Assembly: GCA_022865725.1 (NCBI GenBank)
Contig: JALHTP010000185.1
Span: forward strand, 1 to 5,335
Length of the DNA stretch: 5,335 bases
Direction of reading: 5' to 3'
Origin: Methyloceanibacter sp.
GTDB taxonomy: Bacteria; Pseudomonadota; Alphaproteobacteria; Rhizobiales; Methyloligellaceae
Shown here: one piece after another, positions 1 through 4,405 of the stretch
Layout: each line of letters opens with the position of its first letter
Numbering within the stretch: position 1 is the first letter of the stretch
Translations under genes and position numbers: made by a program
Notes under the pieces: model-generated
The model's input: only the letters and a program-made list of their open reading frames with translations
Told to the model about the DNA's origin: nothing
Databases searched by the model: none

Positions 1-18
1 AAGCAGTAGCTTACTCAT
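1..18 (-). CDS. start of a leftward gene, cut by the window edge
   Basis: Only the first six codons are visible. Read on the minus strand they give M-S-K-L-L-L, beginning at ATG (18 to 16). The call rests on a textbook Shine-Dalgarno, AAGGAGG, placed 5 bases before the ATG (minus strand, positions 30 to 24). A Lys followed by a Leu run could open a signal peptide or a membrane segment, but six residues cannot establish this. A TATAGT hexamer on the minus strand about 15 bases upstream of the Shine-Dalgarno could be a -10 box, without a good -35. The function cannot be read from this window. Confidence 0.6.
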
Positions 19-23
19 CTTTG

Positions 24-30
24 CCTCCTT
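24..30 (-). promoter_or_regulatory. strong Shine-Dalgarno of the left-edge gene
   Basis: AAGGAGG on the minus strand, a full match to the anti-Shine-Dalgarno core, with 5 bases (CAAAG) between it and the ATG at 18. It is the main reason for believing that a gene starts at the left edge. Confidence 0.6.
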
Positions 31-116
31 CGGTCCGACACTATATCGAGGGCCTCAGATTAGACCCTTCCGCATTTCACGGCAAGGCGATCCCCGCCGC
101 CGTAGCTTTCCCTGCC

Positions 117-227
117 ATGCTCGACCGGGCCCGGCTGTGGCTGGCGAATGTGCTGCTCGATCTCGCCGAGACGGTGTTGCCAAAGGACCTCAGGCGCGAG
201 CGGGAGCGGCTGCGGAGGCTGCGCTAA
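117..227 (+). CDS. small hypothetical ORF, 36 codons, doubtful
   Basis: The frame is open from the left edge of the window to the stop at 225-227. I choose the ATG at 117 because third codon positions from there on are almost all G or C, as in real genes of a GC-rich genome, while the codons before it are more mixed. The product would be an amphipathic Leu-rich stretch (MLDRARLWLANVLLDL) followed by a very basic, Arg/Glu-rich tail (RRERERLRRLR), suggesting a single helix or a short coiled coil. No Shine-Dalgarno precedes the ATG and I do not recognise a family. It lies divergent to the left-edge gene and upstream of a structured stretch ending in a terminator at 345, so it could be the coding part of that transcript. 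It may equally be chance. Confidence 0.3.
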   Translation: MLDRARLWLANVLLDLAETVLPKDLRRERERLRRLR

Positions 228-234
228 ATGGGGA

Positions 235-345
235 ACCAAAACGGCCAGTGAGTGTTTGGTGAGTCTGGGACCGCCGTAGCCCCAAGCAAAGCGGTCCCGA
301 GAGATTAGGAAGCCCCGTTGCTCCCCGCGCGGGGCTTCTTCTTTT
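235..345 (+). ncRNA. candidate structured RNA ending in an intrinsic terminator (small RNA or leader)
   Basis: Three successive hairpins can be drawn on the plus strand. The first pairs ACCAAA (235-240) with TTTGGT (255-260). The second pairs GGGACCGC (267-274) with GCGGTCCC (291-298), eight perfect pairs around a 16-base loop. The third is the terminator at 307-345. No convincing ORF covers this stretch. It could be a free small RNA, the 3' end of the transcript from the ORF at 117-227, or a transcription-attenuating leader for the small gene that starts 24 bases after the terminator. The loop of the second hairpin carries AGCCCC (278-283), the same six bases as the terminator's left arm, so an alternative pairing is possible. 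I cannot match it to a named RNA family. Confidence 0.4.
307..345 (+). terminator. intrinsic terminator
   Basis: A long GC-rich stem pairs 307-317 (AGGAAGCCCCG) with 330-340 (CGGGGCTTCTT), closed by a 12-base loop and followed by CTTTT. It ends whatever rightward transcript comes from upstream, only 24 bases before the ATG of the small gene at 369. Confidence 0.8.
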
Positions 346-368
346 GTCCATGTCTTTCAGGTGCGCTG

Positions 369-594
369 ATGTGGGAAAAGCTAAGTGTGGAGGTCCTGGG
401 CAAGAGGATTGTCGTCACGATGCCGGGAACCGATTTCGCCATGACCTATGAGAAGCGCCCTGATACGCCCAACCTCGTCCCGACGTACAGCTGGGTAGAC
501 CCCTCGACCACTTCGCCAGCCACATCTCAATTCCGATTCGCGCGCTTTTCATGCGGCCGTCGATAAGGCGCGTGAGCTGGGCTGGATCGTCTGA
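369..594 (+). pseudogene. small hypothetical protein, frameshifted near 540-546
   Basis: The ATG at 369 follows AGGTG (359-363) at a fitting distance. The initial frame gives a well-formed small protein (MWEKLSVEVLGKRIVVTMPG..., residues 1-20), but after about residue 57 it turns into FSCGRR and stops at 564-566. The next frame carries on with AFHAAVDKARELGWIV and a stop at 592-594, 26 bases before a terminator. Restoring one CG in the run at 539-545 joins the two parts into a single 75-residue protein. The upstream extension to 318 would start inside the previous terminator and is not used. From memory, unchecked, small proteins with this opening and this ending occur in Bradyrhizobium-like genomes; their function is unknown to me. 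The break could be a real mutation or a sequencing error. Confidence 0.6.
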
Positions 595-597
595 GGG

Positions 598-614
598 GCG
601 CCTGCGGCCGGCGC
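598..614 (+). other. short GC-rich hairpin before the terminator
   Basis: GCGCC (598-602) pairs with GGCGC (610-614) around a 7-base loop, just after the stop at 594 and 6 bases before the main terminator. It may add to 3'-end stability. The evidence is the pairing only. Confidence 0.3.
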
Positions 615-620
615 TAGTTC

Positions 621-649
621 AGCCCCCGCCGCCCTAGCGGGGCTTTTTG
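621..649 (+). terminator. intrinsic terminator of the frameshifted small gene
   Basis: AGCCCC (621-626) pairs with GGGGCT (639-644), extended by GC (628-629) with GC (637-638) past a bulged C, and followed by a run of five T (644-648). It sits 26 bases after the stop at 594. On the minus strand the same DNA encodes the last residues of the convergent secreted protein. It has no T tail in that direction, so it should act mainly rightward. Confidence 0.75.
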
Positions 650-855
650 TATCGGCTGCCCCTCGCTGGCGGTGTGGGAGTAAGATCGGCTATGCAGTTA
701 GCGATGAAGTGTTCCCTGTCACCTCGCCCGTTGAACCAAATCTGCGCAGCCTTAGCCCAACAATAATCCTCGATTTGCGGTGGGGCCGCGAAAGCCGGGG
801 TCACGCTCATCATAGCCAAGCAAGTGACGGCCATCGTCACTGATTTCGGTTTCAC
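634..855 (-). CDS. small secreted (periplasmic) hypothetical protein
   Basis: A 73-residue protein starting at GTG (855 to 853). The N terminus is a standard Sec signal peptide: basic MKPK, a hydrophobic core (about 5-20) and an A-F-A cleavage site at 21-23, leaving a mature protein of about 50 residues beginning APPQIEDYCW. The mature part has two cysteines (C32, C54) that could form a disulfide, then a Pro/Thr-rich and finally a basic tail (RYKKPR). I do not recognise a characterised family; the function is unknown. The start is set by GAGGAGG at 6 bases. It follows the PilZ gene in the same direction after 72 bases, with a promoter-like TATAAT in between, so it may be transcribed on its own. 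Its stop codon lies in the loop of the convergent terminator. Confidence 0.7.
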   Translation of the reverse strand: MKPKSVTMAVTCLAMMSVTPAFAAPPQIEDYCWAKAAQIWFNGRGDREHFIANCIADLTPTPPARGSRYKKPR

Positions 856-861
856 GTTTCG

Positions 862-868
862 CCTCCTC
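862..868 (-). promoter_or_regulatory. Shine-Dalgarno fixing the GTG start at 855
   Basis: GAGGAGG on the minus strand, 6 bases before GTG (855 to 853). An in-frame ATG seven codons later lacks such a site and would cut the signal peptide's basic end, so the GTG is preferred. Confidence 0.65.
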
Positions 869-891
869 TAACCTGTTGCTTTGGGGGCTGG

Positions 892-919
892 ATTATAATC
901 GCCGCGCGGCTTCGGTCGG
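892..919 (-). promoter_or_regulatory. possible promoter of the small secreted protein gene
   Basis: A perfect TATAAT lies on the minus strand at 897 to 892, with CCGACC (919 to 914) 16 bases upstream as a weak -35 (the GAC core matches). Transcription would start near 885, giving a leader of about 30 bases with the Shine-Dalgarno in it. The -10 sits in the palindrome GATTATAATC (891-900), so TATAAT reads on both strands. Confidence 0.35.
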
Positions 920-927
920 CGCCCTTT

Positions 928-1185
928 TTAAGCCCAGCTAACTCCCAGCCTATCTTTGCCCTTCCAAACGACATGTGCGAGATGGCAAGTCGTCTCGCCG
1001 TCAATGCAGAGGTCGAAATCATTGGGTACGCCGACGACAGTCGGCAACAGCAGAAGGGCACCGTGCGCTGACAGGTTGCGCACGACGCAATCAATCGATG
1101 AACGTCGGTTATTAAAAATGATGTGAGCGTTCTTAAGAACGCGCCTGCGCGGCGATTGCCTGCAATCATGCTTTAGCTCGGACAT
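928..1185 (-). CDS. single-domain PilZ protein, putative c-di-GMP receptor
   Basis: An 85-residue cytosolic protein made of one PilZ domain and nothing else. The two c-di-GMP-binding signatures are both visible: R9-Q-S-P-R13 (RxxxR) at the N terminus and N37-L-S39-A-H-G42 ([D/N]xSxxG) at the start of the barrel. The rest fits the PilZ beta barrel, ending DRLGVSW. By family knowledge such proteins bind cyclic-di-GMP and act on motility, polysaccharide or other targets; the target here is unknown. I use ATG at 1185. A GTG at 1203 would add six residues (MRYSDL), but neither start has a clear Shine-Dalgarno. It lies 72 bases before the secreted-protein gene in the same direction. A longer minus-strand frame at 852-1169 overlaps it but has no recognisable domain. 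Confidence 0.8.
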   Translation of the reverse strand: MSELKHDCRQSPRRRVLKNAHIIFNNRRSSIDCVVRNLSAHGALLLLPTVVGVPNDFDLCIDGETTCHLAHVVWKGKDRLGVSWA

Positions 1186-1344
1186 CAAGTCAGAATAGCG
1201 CACGTATGGTTTTCAATGTGCAAAGCTCGCAGCAGCACCAGCAAGAACGCGAGCGCCGCGACAGCCATTTCCGCTCAGACGCCCGTAGGCTGCTGTTTCA
1301 CATGAGACAGCAGAGAAGCGACTCCGCACAGCGAGGTTGCGACG

Positions 1345-1386
1345 ATGCCGGTGCCTCAGGCTCCCGCCGATATGACGGCGCTGTAG
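1345..1386 (+). pseudogene. possible gene relic: start and stop-broken N terminus
   Basis: GAGG (1333-1336) precedes ATG at 1345 by 8 bases. The frame reads MPVPQAPADMTAL and then hits TAG at 1384-1386. Beyond the stop the same frame stays open to 1650, starting QMTAGAWGA. The stretch ...ADMTAL-(stop)-QMTAGAW faintly recalls the N terminus of O-methyltransferase/dimerisation-domain proteins (TALQQMxxGxW type). This is recollection, and the similarity does not extend further downstream. A relic with a nonsense mutation is possible; chance is just as likely. Confidence 0.15.
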
Positions 1387-1495
1387 CAGATGACAGCGGG
1401 TGCCTGGGGCGCAGTCTGCTCGAGCAGCTACCCTTTTGAACCCTTTGAGGGCAGGCCACCTGGGCGCTTTTCAGAAAATGCTTTGCGCCCCCCGC

Positions 1496-1523
1496 GCCTG
1501 ACGCCTTCGGGCGAGGCTTTATT
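1496..1523 (+). terminator. probable intrinsic terminator with a UUCG tetraloop
   Basis: GCCT (1496-1499) pairs with AGGC (1514-1517), and CGCC (1502-1505) with GGCG (1510-1513), around TTCG (1506-1509), an especially stable loop. A GA bulge separates the two helices and TTTATT follows. It would end a rightward transcript from the gene-poor stretch, although no gene is clear there. Confidence 0.45.
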
Positions 1524-1685
1524 CCAGGCTCTATCAAATACTCTTTGGCTAAGGCCAGCTATTGAGGCGCCAGCGTGGATGCTTTTGTGGCCGCTTTCGC
1601 TGCTTCCCCGGTGCTTCCCCGACGCACGCGGCCTCTGGGGCCGTCCTTAAGAAGGCTCTTATGTTGCTGTTTTTCTGATGAAAAT

Positions 1686-1760
1686 TGGAGCGGGCGAAGG
1701 GATTCGAACCCTCGACCCTAACCTTGGCAAGGTTATGCTCTACCCCTGAGCTACACCCGC
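1686..1760 (-). tRNA. trnG: tRNA-Gly, anticodon GCC
   Basis: A complete cloverleaf on the minus strand, 75 bases including an encoded CCA. The acceptor stem pairs GCGGGTG with CGCCCGC (one wobble). The D stem is GCTC/GAGC with an AGGGGTA loop. The anticodon stem TAACC/GGTTA holds TTGCCAA, so the anticodon is GCC and reads GGC/GGT. The T arm is GAGGG-TTCGAAT-CCCTT with the usual TTCGA. The discriminator base is T, followed by CCA at 1688 to 1686. No clear intrinsic terminator follows. It marks the border between the conserved block on the right and the looser left part; its 3' end, where integrating elements usually insert, faces left. Confidence 0.97.
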
Positions 1761-1927
1761 ACTCCAAACCCGTCGGCGGCGCTGCGAATGCCTTCGTCTT
1801 CAGCGCTTCCAATAGCCGTTGCGGGTTGTAATTGATCGCTCCGGCGATGTCTACAAGGGCGCATTCCGGGTAGCTGGGGCGCGGGCCGCCAAGTATCAAG
1901 GCCGATCCGAAAGGCCCTCGCGCGCAA

Positions 1928-2419
1928 ATGGCAATCGATCAAAAGACCTTGTTCGCCCGCCTGGAGGAGCTCGGCATTCCGGTCACGACGGTCGAGCACG
2001 CGCCGATGTTCACGGTCGAGCAATCGGCTGCCTTGCGCGAGACCCTTCCCGGCGCTCATACCAAGAACCTGTTCCTCACCGGCAAAGACGGCCGCATGGT
2101 CCTCGTCGTCGCCAAGGACAATACGCGGGTCGATCTCAAGGCGCTTGCAGCACGTCTTTCGGCCGGGCGCTTCAGCTTCGGCAAGAGTGAGCTGCTCGAA
2201 GCCGTGCTCGGCGTTCCTGCCGGCTCGGTAACGCCCCTCGCGCTGATCAATCCGTCCGCTTCGGGGATCATCGTCGTGGTCGATCAGGCGTTGATGGACT
2301 TCGCCGAAATCAACTGCCATCCCCTGGAGAATACCGCGACCACGCGGCTGGCAACTCCCGACCTTATCCGTTTCATCAGGGCTTGCGGCCATGAGCCCCT
2401 CATCGTTCCGCTTGGCTGA
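1928..2419 (+). CDS. prolyl-tRNA editing protein, YbaK/ProXp-ala (PrdX) family
   Basis: A 163-residue free-standing editing domain related to the INS domain of bacterial prolyl-tRNA synthetase. Family members cleave Ala from mischarged Ala-tRNA-Pro in the cytosol. Visible family marks: H24 in VEHAPMFTVEQ; the catalytic-type lysine in HTKNLFL (K46, N47); GSVTPLAL at 99-106, the GxVTP loop near the substrate pocket; and the C-terminal CHPLENTAT (H131, N135). The length is that expected of the family. By established knowledge many alphaproteobacterial prolyl-tRNA synthetases have a reduced insertion domain and rely on such a trans-editing factor. ATG at 1928 is the only good start; the Shine-Dalgarno is weak (AAAGG about 13 bases upstream). 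The gene lies 140 bases before the cnoX operon in the same direction, with a weak terminator between. Substrate choice within the family (Ala versus another residue) is inferred. Confidence 0.9.
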   Translation: MAIDQKTLFARLEELGIPVTTVEHAPMFTVEQSAALRETLPGAHTKNLFLTGKDGRMVLVVAKDNTRVDLKALAARLSAGRFSFGKSELLEAVLGVPAGSVTPLALINPSASGIIVVVDQALMDFAEINCHPLENTATTRLATPDLIRFIRACGHEPLIVPLG

Positions 2420-2502
2420 GGCGCGACATCCGGCAGGTTGCCAAACGGCTTGGCCCGGCCCATCTTCAGGGCACGGAGCGGACCTAAGCGCCGCGGCGAT
2501 AG

Positions 2503-2528
2503 AGAGCCCCTTGGCGTGGGCTTTACTT
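2503..2528 (+). terminator. weak terminator-like hairpin after the editing-protein gene
   Basis: AGAGCCC (2503-2509) pairs with GGGCTTT (2518-2524), with one G-T pair and an 8-base loop, followed by ACTT. It lies about 85 bases after the stop at 2419 and 33 bases before the cnoX start, so it may separate the two units. The tail is poor. Confidence 0.35.
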
Positions 2529-2541
2529 GGCTTTAGGGTCC

Positions 2542-2559
2542 CTCCTTGCGGGCAAGGAG
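2542..2559 (+). promoter_or_regulatory. inverted repeat burying the cnoX Shine-Dalgarno
   Basis: CTCCTTGC (2542-2549) and GCAAGGAG (2552-2559) are perfect inverted repeats, giving a stem of 7-8 pairs with a very short loop. The right arm contains AAGGAG, the only Shine-Dalgarno near the ATG at 2561, and only one base separates it from the ATG. When folded, the site would be closed to the ribosome; when open, the spacing is still unusually short. The repeat is seen directly; a regulatory role is inference. Confidence 0.5.
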
Positions 2560-2560
2560 C

Positions 2561-3478
2561 ATGAGCGTAGATACACCCATCCTGAAGGGCGGTGGTGCAG
2601 GCGAAACTGACGCCGACCTCGTCAAGAACACCACCACCAAGGACTTCATGCGCGACGTCATCGAAGCCTCGCGCGAGGTGCCGGTGCTGGTCGATTTCTG
2701 GGCGCCGTGGTGCGGTCCCTGCCGCCAGCTCACGCCCATTCTGGAGAAGGCCGTGCGCGGGGCTAAAGGCGCGGTCAGGCTGGTCAAACTCAATATCGAC
2801 GATCATCCGCAGATCCCGGGCCAGATGGGCGTGCAATCGATCCCGGCCGTGTTCGCCTTCCAGGACGGGAAGCCTGTCGACGGCTTCATGGGGGCGTTGC
2901 CGGAATCCCGCGTCAATGCCTTCATCGCGCGCCTGATCGGCGACACCGCCGGGGATATCGCCGCCGATCTCGAAGCCGCGGAGGCGGCGCTTGCCGCCGG
3001 CGACGTCAATACCGCCGCGCAGATGTTCGGCGAAGTGCTGCAACAGGACCGCGAGAACGCGCAAAGTCTCGCGGGACTCGCCAAATGCTACATCAAGACC
3101 GGCGACCTCGCCCGCGCCGAGCAGACGCTCGCGCTGGTGCCGCCCGCCAAGGCCGATAGCGCGCCCGTGGCGAGCGCACGTGCGGCGCTCGAGCTGCAAC
3201 GCAAGGCGCCGAGCACGGGCGATATCGGGACCCTCCGCGCCAAGCTCGCCGCCGATCCGAAAGACGCTGCGGCGCGCTTCGATCTCGCGCTCGCGCTGAA
3301 CGCCAAAGGCGACCGCAACGGCGCAACTGAGGAGTTGCTGACGCTTGTCGCCAAGAGCCGCGCATGGAACGACGACGCGGCGCGCAAGCAGCTCGTGCAA
3401 TTGTTCGAGGCCTGGGGCGCGAGCGACCCCGCCGCCATAACCGGCCGGCAAAGGCTCTCATCGCTGCTCTTCGCGTGA
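2561..3478 (+). CDS. cnoX: thioredoxin-TPR chaperone of the CnoX/YbbN family
   Basis: A 305-residue cytosolic protein with two parts. The thioredoxin domain (about 24-130) has the full active site W50-C51-G-P-C54 and the cis-proline in QSIPAV (P95). The C-terminal part (about 140-305) is Ala/Leu-rich helical repeat of TPR type (for example EAALAAGDVNTAAQMFGEVL). This layout is that of CnoX/YbbN, a holdase linked to thiol redox control that passes clients to folding chaperones; E. coli YbbN lacks a CxxC, whereas the intact CGPC here should allow dithiol exchange. I choose ATG at 2561, since the peptide before the domain (MSVDTPILKG) then has a normal length; TTG at 2546 would lie in the hairpin. 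It is first in an operon, 23 bases before the LON-domain gene. The Shine-Dalgarno arrangement is odd (see the inverted repeat). Confidence 0.92.
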   Translation: MSVDTPILKGGGAGETDADLVKNTTTKDFMRDVIEASREVPVLVDFWAPWCGPCRQLTPILEKAVRGAKGAVRLVKLNIDDHPQIPGQMGVQSIPAVFAFQDGKPVDGFMGALPESRVNAFIARLIGDTAGDIAADLEAAEAALAAGDVNTAAQMFGEVLQQDRENAQSLAGLAKCYIKTGDLARAEQTLALVPPAKADSAPVASARAALELQRKAPSTGDIGTLRAKLAADPKDAAARFDLALALNAKGDRNGATEELLTLVAKSRAWNDDAARKQLVQLFEAWGASDPAAITGRQRLSSLLFA

Positions 3479-3482
3479 GGCC

Positions 3483-3488
3483 AAGGAG
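3483..3488 (+). promoter_or_regulatory. Shine-Dalgarno of the LON-domain gene
   Basis: AAGGAG lies in the 23-base gap after the cnoX stop and 13 bases before GTG 3502. The spacing is long, but it favours GTG 3502 over ATG 3532, which would be 43 bases away with no site of its own. Confidence 0.45.
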
Positions 3489-3501
3489 CGCATCGCTTGG
3501 G

Positions 3502-4179
3502 GTGACCGACCGCTATCACAACGTCGCAGACATGCCGAGCGCGCTGCCGCTGTTCCCGCTGCGCGGCGCGATCCTGTTGCCGCGCGCATCGCTCACGCTG
3601 AATGTGTTCGAGCCGCGCTACCTCGCCCTTGTCGATCATGCTCTCGCGGGGGATCGCATTATCGGGGTGGTCCAGCCTGCTCCTGAAGCGGGACACGCCG
3701 AGTCGCCCGCGGGCAAGACTTTCCCCGTCAGGCGCGTGGGCTGCGCGGGGCGGATTTCTTCCTTCACGGAGAACGAGGATGGCCGCGTGGTGATCTCGCT
3801 CGCCGGTATCGCGCGCTTCCTCGTCGCGGGCGACGCGGGGGGAAGCGAGCCGTTCCGCATTTGCCGGCTCGATTTCGCGCCCTATGCCAAGGATTTCGTC
3901 GCCGGCCACGGCGAGGAGGACGTCGACCGTCCGCTCCTCATCGCCACGCTCAGAAGCTATATCATCGCCAACAATCTCAATGCCGATTGGGATCGCATCA
4001 ACAACGCAAGCAGCGAGCGGCTGGTCAACACGCTCTCGGTGCTCAGCCCCTATGGGCCCGAGGAGAAGCAGGCCCTGCTCGAGGCGCCCGACTTGAGGGC
4101 GCGCGCCGAGGCCCTGGTCGCGCTGGCCGAGATGGAGCTTGCGGCGACCGACGACGGTTCGGGGACATCGCTGCAATGA
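3502..4179 (+). CDS. stand-alone LON substrate-binding domain protein
   Basis: From GTG 3502 this is a 225-residue protein holding only the N-terminal (substrate-binding) domain of Lon protease; there is no AAA+ ATPase and no Ser-Lys protease part, so it is not itself a protease. The signature is near the start: LPLFPLRGAILLP (15-27) and LNVFEPRY (33-40), then GRI and a long helical C-terminal half, normal for the stand-alone family. Its function is not established; binding or presenting clients is a guess from the fold and from its place behind cnoX. GTG 3502 keeps the residues TDRYHNVADMP that relatives usually have before the FPL motif; ATG 3532 is the alternative. The frame is open further upstream, but only inside cnoX. 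The Trm112-like gene follows after 19 bases. Confidence 0.88.
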   Translation: MTDRYHNVADMPSALPLFPLRGAILLPRASLTLNVFEPRYLALVDHALAGDRIIGVVQPAPEAGHAESPAGKTFPVRRVGCAGRISSFTENEDGRVVISLAGIARFLVAGDAGGSEPFRICRLDFAPYAKDFVAGHGEEDVDRPLLIATLRSYIIANNLNADWDRINNASSERLVNTLSVLSPYGPEEKQALLEAPDLRARAEALVALAEMELAATDDGSGTSLQ

Positions 4180-4198
4180 GCGCCAAGGAGACGCATCC

Positions 4199-4405
4199 AT
4201 GACCAACGCACCCGAGCGGAGCGGCGAGCGCCGCCTCGACCCGAAGCTACTCGAGATCCTGGTCTGTCCCCTGACCAAGACCTCGCTCGCTTATGACGCG
4301 GAGCGCCAGGAGCTGATCAGCCGCGCTGCGGGCCTAGCCTACCCGATCCGCGACGGCATTCCCATCATGTTGCCCGAGGAAGCGCGCAAGCTCGACGCGA
4401 GCTAG
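4199..4405 (+). CDS. Trm112-like (UPF0434/YcaR) small protein
   Basis: A 68-residue protein with the family core KLLEILVCPLTK (16-27) and LISRAAGLAYPIRDGIPIMLPEEAR (39-63). In archaea and eukaryotes Trm112 is a zinc-binding activator of methyltransferases. This bacterial version has a single cysteine (C23), so it should not hold zinc in the same way, and its partner is unknown. The start is well supported: AAGGAG (4185-4190) lies 8 bases before ATG 4199, a much better fit than the ATG at 4176, which gives only an eight-residue out-of-frame peptide. It is last in the cnoX - LON - Trm112 operon. Its TAG (4403-4405) interlocks with the stop of the convergent flavoprotein gene, leaving no intergenic space. 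Confidence 0.92.
   Translation: MTNAPERSGERRLDPKLLEILVCPLTKTSLAYDAERQELISRAAGLAYPIRDGIPIMLPEEARKLDAS

Larger units (their letters stand above)
1204..1685. other. gene-poor stretch between the PilZ gene and tRNA-Gly
   Basis: No frame here reads as a convincing protein; several short open frames overlap on both strands with no domain. What can be seen on the plus strand: a short ORF with a Shine-Dalgarno at 1345-1386; the palindrome CTGCTCGAGCAG (1416-1427), flanked by GGGT (1398-1401) and ACCC (1430-1433); a hairpin GGGCGC/GCGCCC (1462-1467 with 1485-1490); and a terminator-like hairpin at 1496-1523. The density of hairpins followed by a terminator suggests a decayed gene or an untranslated RNA. 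From 1524 to 1685 I see nothing definite. Confidence 0.5.

Noticed and set aside
21..116. Longer version of the ORF ending at 227, from TTG 21
   Set aside because: The TTG overlaps the divergent gene's ribosome binding site region, codon third positions before 117 are less GC-rich, and no Shine-Dalgarno is present.
318..368. Upstream extension of the small gene at 369
   Set aside because: The extension begins within the terminator hairpin at 307-345, and the ATG at 369 has a fitting AGGTG before it.
852..1169. 105-codon minus-strand frame overlapping the PilZ gene
   Set aside because: The PilZ signatures RxxxR and NxSxxG are in the other frame (928-1185); this frame shows no domain.
1380..1490. 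6S RNA or SRP RNA in the hairpin-rich stretch
   Set aside because: Short matches (TTGAACC, GCAGATGAC) recall these RNAs, but I could not draw the long rod with a central bubble of 6S or the conserved SRP loop, so no family name is given.
1549..1899. 116-codon minus-strand frame through the tRNA
   Set aside because: Residues such as SSGVEHNLAKVRVEGSNPF are the well-known translation of a tRNA gene. The part before it (INYNPQRLLEALKTKAF) looks coding-like but belongs to no family I know and has only a TTG start.
1751..3451. 566-codon open frame on the minus strand
   Set aside because: It lies antisense to the editing-protein and cnoX genes, both with clear motifs. It is Arg/Gly/Ala-rich without a domain, the usual mirror of GC-rich coding sequence, and its 3' end runs into the tRNA.
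3088..4278. 396-codon open frame on the minus strand
   Set aside because: It mirrors the cnoX, LON-domain and Trm112 genes and shows no recognisable domain or ribosome binding site.
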